From Dipteris shenzhenensis (taxonomy: Eukaryota > Polypodiophyta > Polypodiopsida > Gleicheniales), in NCBI GenBank assembly GCA_047967505.1, contig CM106538.1: DNA of 64,000 bases. One strand, written 5' to 3'. The first letter of the stretch is position 1. Each line of letters starts with the position of its first letter. The notes under the pieces are model-generated. The model saw only the letters and a list, made by a program, of their open reading frames with translations. It was not told where the DNA came from and searched no databases. Positions 54,536-64,000 of the stretch are shown here, one piece after another. The translations under genes and the position numbers were made by a program.

Positions 54536-54778
54536 TATACTAGTGTGTGTTTGTCCTAGCAAACATCTATATTTCTATACTACTGGACTAGTTTTCAATG
54601 TCAAAGTAAACCAATTGCAAACATCTCCTATTACCCTTTTTAAACACCTAGTGAGAGTAATCCATTAATAACCAACCTCTCAATACCGCATTAGTGAGAA
54701 TAATCCATATCATACGATTCCTCTTAACAAGGTGTCAAAGTGGGAGTCAATTATTATACTCACATTTATGTCAGTACA
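54536..54778 (-). mobile_element. Inverted copy of the 28692-28930 repeat
   Basis: Reverse complement of the dispersed repeat at 28692-28930, ending ...ATTTATGTCAGTACATT immediately before copy 2 of the segmental duplication. Its position suggests that copy 2 was truncated by, or joined to, this element. Confidence 0.7.
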
Positions 54779-54784
54779 TTGCAA

Positions 54785-57578
54785 AAAGTACAACGATATC
54801 GATGACTAGTCTCCGATAGAGAGTTCAATCTTATTTATCAGTACTTGGAGAAAATCCGCTGTAGAGTGCTCCTCGAACTTGCCAACACCATGTCTTCATG
54901 CCTTAGATTTCCTAATGTAAACCTGATGGAGAGGTTTGTCAACTCACCTGCATCCATCCACAAACATGGCATGTTAGAACATGTACACTATGAATTGTGG
55001 GACTGTAGGCTTCAATGCCGGCACACAGTTGTTATTCGTGTCCCTTGATCTAGATTAGCATAATCAAATCTTGGCATTTTACTATTCAAGAGTAATTAGA
55101 GGTGGGCAATTAAAGATATGAAGAAATGTATATAAAATGTTAGTGAAATCCAAGTAATAAGTGGGAAACTCAAATAAACCATAAATACGAGAGTTTCAAC
55201 CAAGTCCAAGGGAATTCCCAAGGTCAAAAAATCCAGATATAACCTCAATATACTTACACCTTTTCTTGATTTCCTGTTGGCATTTTCTAATTACTAGTAT
55301 GGGAAAACTAAGTTTTTTGAAACTATCACTAAATAGTGCCATAAATAAACTCATGTTAATATGAAATGAAGAATCAATAAAGAGATTCTAAAATGCCTAA
55401 GTCTTTAGCTATCTCGATAGTCTAAAGTCTGTAGCTAAAGAGCTGGGTCTTTAGCTATCTCCATAGTTTGTGAGTGATTCCAAGGTATCTCCAAATCCAC
55501 CAAAGTATTAAAGAAGAGCCTTGAACCTGGCCATTCTTTGTTTTGTCAGTTTTGGCTATTAGCGACCTCAAATTTGGAGGCAACAAGTCTAAAAATGACA
55601 ATCATTTGTCACTACAAAATTTAATACTGAAGCTAGGTGAAGCTACTTGCTCCTTGGACTGTTCCTAAGTAATACAGTGGTAAGGAGTCATAGTACAAAA
55701 GAAATTATGGAACTTCTTCTAACGACAATCGACAAGATCGCCAGTAGGCATATATACATGACCCTCACCATTCGATTTATTGTGCCATCCTGTTCGTGTA
55801 CACAGCATCCCTATCCAATGCAAAATATAGTGCATATACAAGTCGTCATATAATTTCTTATCGGTTGACTCTGAGCATTCGTGGAGGGGATCATGCAGTA
55901 ATACTATATAGCCAGCATGGTTCTAAAGTAGTATCCCAGAGAGGTGATTATGTCCAGAGAGTTCGCATAGTCGTAAATGCTGCTAAAAGACTCCAGCATG
56001 GATGTATAACAACCCCACTGCGCCAATACTCAAACAACTTTCAACTCGCACGCCATACTGCAAGCTTGATGTAGAGTTTAATAGCTACACACAAGTGAAG
56101 GATAAGGAAGCCACAAATCCTTACTGGCCAACACAGTCATCGCAAGTCCTTACACCCGATTCTTGTAATGTTCAGCTCTTGTCTCCTCCCTAGAGATCCT
56201 ACTGAGCACAGACTGCGGCAACGATTGTATGAAAATTCACGACTGGGAATTGCATATCATAATGTGAGATAATGTATTGCGTTATGTCGGTGTAAGCCGC
56301 ACCTAAGGCAGGCCTGGCAGCTCGAAAACTGGCTACTGAGGAATCAGTCCATCGGCTCCCCATAAATGATCGTGGTCACTAGTTGAGGGAGAGATACTAT
56401 TGCAGCATATTAGTAAGGGGGGCTCGATTGTTCCAAACGAACCCATAACATCAACTGCCGACTCATGCATTTGACTATCCTATCGTTCGCGAACTCCCAT
56501 AGCGTAGTCACATATCTGATGCGGGAGCTACTGGCAACCTCTACTTGACTAACTTTTGGACTGAAGGGAGCTCCCTTGATCGCCCCTCTTACCTCGATGG
56601 AATGGCGGCTCAATATATACCCTCGATTAGCAGTAGATAATCCCAGCCTTGCCGCTGTTTGGAGAATACGTAAGTGAAGAAGAGACAAAAAGAGAACGCT
56701 AATAGATACTATCTTGCATCTCCTATGCCAGTATCCGTAGAATAGGAGCCCACATGTCGGTGCCTACCAGACTGGTTCGCAGCAGCAGCTGTGGTTCATA
56801 AAAAACACAGACATACCCAAAAGATAGTGAGAAAATCCCTCTTCGCCCTGCTGTTGTTCCAGAGCAGCGTCCTTTCCGAAGGCGTATTATAGCCACTGTA
56901 TATTGCAGATCCGCCTTTCGTGATGGATCTCCTGCACAAGGCTCCCTAAGTGCGATCAGCAGGAACGTAATAGATTCTTGATCGGTTTTGAGGTGCAACA
57001 ATTATGCTGCTAGACACATGGCGTTCATGAAGCCCGTATAGGCTACGAGACAAACAAAGTATAATAAACTTATGCTATCACGACGTTGCTCCCTACGACC
57101 AACAATGCTCATTCCTGCATGCTATCCTTATTACGGATGAGAGTGAAGGTCCGGCTTGTAGAGAATCAGACCAGGTATTTAACTGTTCTAATGCTCTCGG
57201 GTGTCCACACAATTCTTCCAAGAAACATTAAACTCTATACACACGTATATTTTGAGTGGTAGCACGTAGAATTGGAGTGGCAACCTTCTCCTAATCTGAG
57301 GGCAGTCATACCTGGGGGGGCTCTATTCCTCCAAAATCCCTTCAAGCGTCTCAGCTGCCTTCTTCTAGCTTTGACGCAGCCTCAAATCGAAACTGCAAGT
57401 CGTGATCCGTGTGCAATAGTGTCAATTCATGTGCTGTAGGTGGGTTTTAGAAACTCCTCCCAGCTTGGTTGACAAAAAATGTGGAGCTCCTTGAATCTTC
57501 TAGGCAAAGAGCTTTGTTGGCGAAATGTGAGGTTAGAAGGGAGGTTCTTCTAGAGTTTCTCGCAGTTGGAAGGGAGGG
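54785..57578 (+). repeat. Segmental duplication, copy 2 (continuous)
   Basis: The left part (54785-55300) matches 40505-41030 and the right part (55305-57578) matches 51100-53475; here the two are directly joined near 55300. Frames such as LLELANTMSSCLRFPNVNLM and HASLM-free 55796-56074 (VVNAAKRLQHGCITTPLRQY) are better preserved than in copy 1 but still broken. The encoded protein is not recognised. Confidence 0.88.
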
Positions 57579-59729
<2,151 letters not shown>

Positions 59730-60400
59730 ATGGTTGGTTCCTGCACGACCTTAAAAGGTTGGTGTAATGTTGAGCAGAAGGAACTTTCTCCACTTCACTT
59801 ACCATATTTTAAAGTGTGTGACCCCCATGCTATTCCATCTATGGTGCACACAACTTGGAAGTCGAGGGCACCATTTGTATCAGTGTGGGCTAGTCGTTTG
59901 GCTAGAAAGCAACGTTGTCTCATAGATTGAATTTCCTATTATGGCAGGTACTGACCTACAAACTCTCTACCAAGGACATGATCTCAAATGGAAAGAAGTT
60001 TCTGCAGTTTGTCCTCTATGCTGAGTGGCCCTTGAATCACATCATCACTTTCTCTAGGACTATGTGATCGCAGCTAAGGTTTGGAGAGACATGCATTGCT
60101 GGCTTAAGAGAGCTCAAATTGTTATTCCATTAAAATAGAATATTCCTCGTAGATTAGGGATGCCTGAATGAGTATCAAGTGCAGTCGTGGAGCATCATAA
60201 GAGCCATTGTGATCCTTCAAATATGGAAGGGTCGCAACTTACTCATATTTCACCAAGGTTACATTTTGACGGATATCTTTCAATTTATCTCGCAAGGCAA
60301 TATTCTTATAGTTCTTTAGTACTATGGCCATCACTTTGGTGACTTGGCTATTGTCAGCAGGGAATTTCAAAGTGCACTTCAAGACATTTTCATGAATATG
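59730..60400 (+). pseudogene. LINE C-terminal zinc-binding region relic
   Basis: The frame 59730-59930 ends TTWKSRAPFVSVWASRLARK QRCLID with the WKSRAP...W...K.RCLTxD pattern of the zf-RVT entry region. After a frame change at about 59985 follow KWKEVSAVCPLC, then ALESHHHFL, a stop, and VIAAKVWRDMHCWL. These match the CPLC...E...HLLxxC...W pattern of plant LINE ORF2 C-termini. Stops are present and no reverse-transcriptase core is seen upstream. This is a second, independent copy relative to 13026-13433. Confidence 0.75.
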
Positions 60401-60463
60401 CTATCATTCAACTTTGTAGCTTTTTTATTTTATTAAGAAATTTCTCATTTTTGTGCTGAAATA

Positions 60464-60573
60464 CATTTATTATTGGAGTACTTGATTTCTCTAATCCCTT
60501 CATGATATGCTTCTCTTCATTTATTATTAGAGTACTTGATTTCCCTAATCCCTTCATGATATGCTTCTCTTTA
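60464..60573. repeat. Tandem duplication, 54-bp unit
   Basis: CATTTATTATT(G/A)GAGTACTTGATTT is repeated after 54 bases together with CTAATCCCTTCATGATATGC. Confidence 0.9.
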
Positions 60574-61324
60574 GCATTAAGATACTTGGATATACCATTA
60601 TTTAATGACAACTTATCCTTAGTTCACTAACGTTAATAAGTTATGCATGTTGCAAGGACATGACATAATATTTCTTATTTATGACCCCTAAGTGAGCCCT
60701 AAGTACTATATGGTACCATATGTTTATTATCGTGCCTAAGCAATGGATGATTCATGGGCAATTATATTTTTATCAAGGACCATTTAGGAATTCATTAAAG
60801 ATAGGATATAATGGAAGTTCATGTAATAGATTACAAACTTTTTTTTTGAAAAGTATCTGTTGGATGATACTATTGTTTGAAAAGTATTCATCGGACAATA
60901 CTATTTTGGATAACAAGAAGGATGTTTTTAGGACTTATATTTACTCTATTTTATAAGGGAAAAGTGGAATGATATTCCAGACCTCCCTTATATGAATGGA
61001 TATTTTAATGAAATGGACAACAAGAAGTGCATGTTGAGAGTCATGCAACGTCTATTTGACATGCATTATGGCTATAGGTATAGAGCATCTAGAAGTGCTC
61101 ATGACAATCATGGGAGCAACAAGAGAGTTTTTAAAAATTTACAGTAAATAATCATGCATGATATCACAATTGAGCTTGTAGCCTTAGCAAAAGTCCTTTG
61201 GGACTTGTACTTTTATTTCAAATCCCCATATCCTCTCAACTAGCCTTGCTTCACATTTTGAATTATAGTAGATGTCTACCTATTAGACACTAGACATTTA
61301 TCGATAATAATGGGTAGAGTTTTT

Positions 61325-61469
61325 GTTTCCTTTGCTTAGTTCATCTTTTGAATGTTTTGGTGCATTTGCAATGGACGAGCCCATCTACTTGAATGCTTTG
61401 TTTCCTTTACTTAGTACATCTTTTGAATGTTTTGGTGCATATGCAATGGACGAGCCCATCTACTTGAAG
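61325..61469. repeat. Tandem duplication, 75-bp unit
   Basis: GTTTCCTTT(G/A)CTTAGT and CATCTTTTGAATGTTTTGGT occur twice, 75 bases apart, ending GAGCCCATCTACTTGAA in both. Confidence 0.9.
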
Positions 61470-61779
61470 ACACTTTGAGGAGACAAGCACTAAATAAGTC
61501 ACCACCCTAGTGTGGAAGGTCCTCTCTAGTGGTCACCCATATAATGTTACATCTTCTCCAAACCTTTAGAGAGTAAGGAAGAATGACAAGTGAGCATTGT
61601 AGTCTCTCCATGGTATCCCTCCATGACAACCCTTAGTGTATCCGAATATAGCACAAAGTGCCTCATCCCTCCTAGCCTTTCTCCTTTTTACTCTTAGCTT
61701 ATATCAATTCTTGCCTCTTAGCTCGCACATAGTCACTTCTGACCACTTTCCTTTGCTGTCACTATGTTCTTATCAATAT

Positions 61780-61849
61780 AGATATAGGAAGTACCTACAA
61801 AGACGATAAGACTTAGATATAGGAAGTACCTACAAAGATGATAAGACTG
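61780..61849. repeat. Tandem duplication, 35-bp unit
   Basis: AGATATAGGAAGTACCTACA and AAGA(C/T)GATAAGACT are repeated once. Confidence 0.9.
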
Positions 61850-63205
61850 TGTAGTCTTATGAAATGAGAGAGATTAGAGTAGATTGGTAGTATTTCTCAA
61901 CACATTGCATGAGTTCCTTTCGTGTTCACCATTACAATTCATATAGCAATATTACTAAGCCCCATTCATAATGGCTTGTAAGGCACTTGTATTGAAGAGA
62001 AATGAATACTCTGATGTGGTTGATTACACCTTATTATTCTCGGCTAATGCAAAGAAAGCTTACAATAGCAAGATCCATATTCAATAGTAGAAGGGATGTA
62101 TGGTTTTACACATTTTCTATAAGGTGTACATATGTGTCATTATAACCTTAAATGTATTATCAATCTTTAACTTAGTCATCACCAGCTTAACCTTTTATTA
62201 AACCACAAAATGCATAGACTAACCATAAACTAACAATACATTAACACCATTCCATATCTCCTAAGAGGACCAAGACTATAAACTACAAAAAGTTAGAATA
62301 TCATAAACATGTGGTCCTTATCACAAAACCAAATGAATGTAGGGCTTTTGATGAATAGATGTTCTTTTGAGCACTAAGTTTGAGAAAACCTCACTAGTTA
62401 ATTACACTTGAGCTTTACATCATAAACTCTAGGTGCAAGCAACCTCTCGTAGAAGGGTAGCACTCAGTTAGTTCTAGGTTTTTGTACTCTAAAGGATTGT
62501 CGAATGGGTTTGTTGGTAGAGGTCAAATCTTAACAATCTAATGGATCCACTTTTTTAAAGGGTTAACGTAGCGATGCCACATTAATCACCCTAAGTAGGT
62601 AAGTTCTTGACATGACAACGATGTGCCTCCATCTAGCACATCTAAAAGGTAGAAGTTTTTAAAATAGAAAACCCAGAATGAGATGGTGCTTGCGATTTTA
62701 CATGCAGTTCTTTGATTGCATAACTATTGTGGATTGTAGAATTGGCATTGATTGGAAGTTCAATCACCGCATGCTATTTATTAGAGGGACGTTGCCAAGC
62801 TCACAATCATGCTTCATGTTGCTTGACTTTGGTGCTATTGCCCTTTTCTTGGGAGCCAACCATTCAAGAGGCAAAGGAAGCTCACCACCATCATGCTTCA
62901 TTTTACTTCATTTTGGTGAGCCAACCATTCAATATGGAAAGGCGAAAATGACTTACTTTTTAGGTGCAAGATTGCACAAGGGGAGTTAGTCTCCATTTAA
63001 GAGCTGGTATCAATTACAAGATGGAAGCCAAGGCCATCCAATAATTTCGCACAAGTAGTCGATTGAAGTGCAGACGCGCATACAAAGATTTGCCAGGCAA
63101 GATTTTGGATTGAAAGGATATTGCAATTTGCAAGATCTTAGATTTGCAGGTGCCCAAATTTGTTCACCTCTCTCATCACCATGCGAATTCAAAATTCTCC
63201 TCACC
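61850..63205. other. Upstream region of the right-edge PPR gene
   Basis: No gene. A small duplication of ATCATGCTTCAT and GGTG(A)GCCAACCATTCAA words lies at 62805-62935. The last few hundred bases presumably hold the promoter and 5' leader of the PPR gene; no core promoter element can be assigned. The PPR frame is closed upstream by TAG at about 63055. Confidence 0.45.
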
Positions 63206-64000
63206 ATGCTTCCCCGAAGCAGGATCGGCAAGCATTTGCTGGCTTCAACAGGTCGTGTTTCAAGAGGATTCTCTCCTATGCCCATGACTTTTTTTTTACA
63301 ACCCAGAGAAGACTTCAAATCACGACTCTTGGCGAACACCGTCGTTGGCTCAAAGAGGATGCAACTTCGTGCTGGGCAGCAGATGTGCCGCCATTCTGGC
63401 ATCTGTACATCCACTCTTGCCTCTCTGATTGGGCGGGGCGAGTACGTGGCCACATTATGTAATCAGGGGCGGCTGCAGCAAGCACTGGAAACCTTAGATT
63501 ATCTGGAGTCTCAGGGCCATTTAGTAGATTACAATACCTATGATAGTCTATTGAGGGCATGTGGCAACTCCAAAGCCTTTGAGGAAGCCAAAAGGGTTCA
63601 TACCCATATTGTCAATAGGCACTTTGAGCAATGCTTGGGGGATGGCCTTGTCATCATGTACAGCAAGTGTGAGAGTCCCAGGGATGCAAGGAGAATGTTT
63701 GACAGTTTGCTCAGACGAAGTGTGGTGTGCTGGAATGCCATGATTACAGCATATGCCAAAGGTGGGTACCTGGACGATGCAGAGAGGATGTTTAACGAGA
63801 TGCCTGGGAAAAATGTAGTTACCTGGAATGTGATGATGGTAGCTTACATCAGGCACGGGCAGAGCAAGAGGGCCCTTGAACTGTTTTGGAAGATGCTTTC
63901 TGAGGGTGTACTGCCCAACAAGATAACCTTCCTAGGCATCCTTCAGGCATGTACCAGCTCATTTTTCCTAGCAGAAGGTAAACAGATTCACAAGTATATT
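63206..64000 (+). CDS. PLS-class PPR protein, 5' part (runs off the window)
   Basis: An open frame from the ATG at 63206 (context ACCATGC, purine at -3) to the right edge gives 265 residues without a stop. It is the first in-frame ATG after a TAG at about 63055; other in-frame ATGs are at 63278, 63284, 63359 and 63383. Residues 1-60 are rich in Arg/Ser and poor in acids (MLPRSRIGKHLLASTGRVSR), as in an organelle transit peptide. PPR motifs follow from about residue 80: NQGRLQQALETLDYLESQG, YDSLLRACGNSKAFEEAKRV, GLVIMYSKCESPRDARRMF, SVVCWNAMITAYAKGGYLDD, NVVTWNVMMVAYIRHGQSKR and ITFLGILQACTSSF. This is the PLS pattern of organellar RNA-editing factors. The C-terminus, and so whether an E or DYW domain is present, lies outside the window. 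Confidence 0.92.
   Translation, partial: MLPRSRIGKHLLASTGRVSRGFSPMPMTFFLQPREDFKSRLLANTVVGSKRMQLRAGQQMCRHSGICTSTLASLIGRGEYVATLCNQGRLQQALETLDYLESQGHLVDYNTYDSLLRACGNSKAFEEAKRVHTHIVNRHFEQCLGDGLVIMYSKCESPRDARRMFDSLLRRSVVCWNAMITAYAKGGYLDDAERMFNEMPGKNVVTWNVMMVAYIRHGQSKRALELFWKMLSEGVLPNKITFLGILQACTSSFFLAEGKQIHKYI

Overview
The window looks like nuclear DNA from a land plant with a large, repeat-rich genome, most likely a fern or similar seed-free plant (inference). The reasons are two organelle-type PLS-class pentatricopeptide-repeat (PPR) genes, Arabidopsis-type telomeric heptamers (AAACCCT) inside a satellite, relics of plant retrotransposons of several orders, and long AT-rich stretches with no genes. 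There is no prokaryotic gene organisation, no CRISPR array, and no tRNA or rRNA gene that I can recognise.

Only two intact protein-coding genes are supported. One is an intronless 914-residue PPR gene on the minus strand (9246-11990). It consists largely of near-identical 101-residue modules and ends in E/E+ motifs without a DYW domain. The other is the first 265 residues of a PPR gene on the plus strand that starts at 63206 and runs off the right edge.

The rest is mobile and repetitive DNA. From left to right: a decayed region with a long (CCT)n tract (1-4460); a Ty3/gypsy chromovirus relic with short matching LTR segments (4465-7701); the PPR gene; a LINE zinc-knuckle relic (about 13.0-13.4 kb); and a large decayed Helentron-type rolling-circle transposon on the minus strand (about 13.7-20 kb). 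The transposon carries an OTU-like segment, a DUF6570-like segment, HUH Rep, Pif1 helicase and a C-terminal endonuclease. Its helicase is split by a 757-bp hairpin element (14841-15597). An RPA-like relic (about 20.65-21.69 kb) lies upstream of it. Next come exon-like pieces (22.4-23.2 kb), a copia gag/protease relic (25.1-26.0 kb), a run of five identical palindromes (27.37-27.56 kb), and a roughly 180-bp satellite that acquires telomere-like repeats (27.57-28.69 kb).

The right half holds several minisatellites, a copia integrase relic (34.8-35.4 kb), and an array of six tandem fold-back palindromes separated by (TACA/TA)n tracts (44.25-48.69 kb). It also holds a segmental duplication present once as a continuous block (54785-57578) and once as two halves 10 kb apart (40505-41030 and 51100-53475). 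A second LINE relic lies at about 59.7-60.4 kb. Apart from the two PPR genes, the elements do not form a working pathway; the organisation is nested transposon insertion and local duplication.
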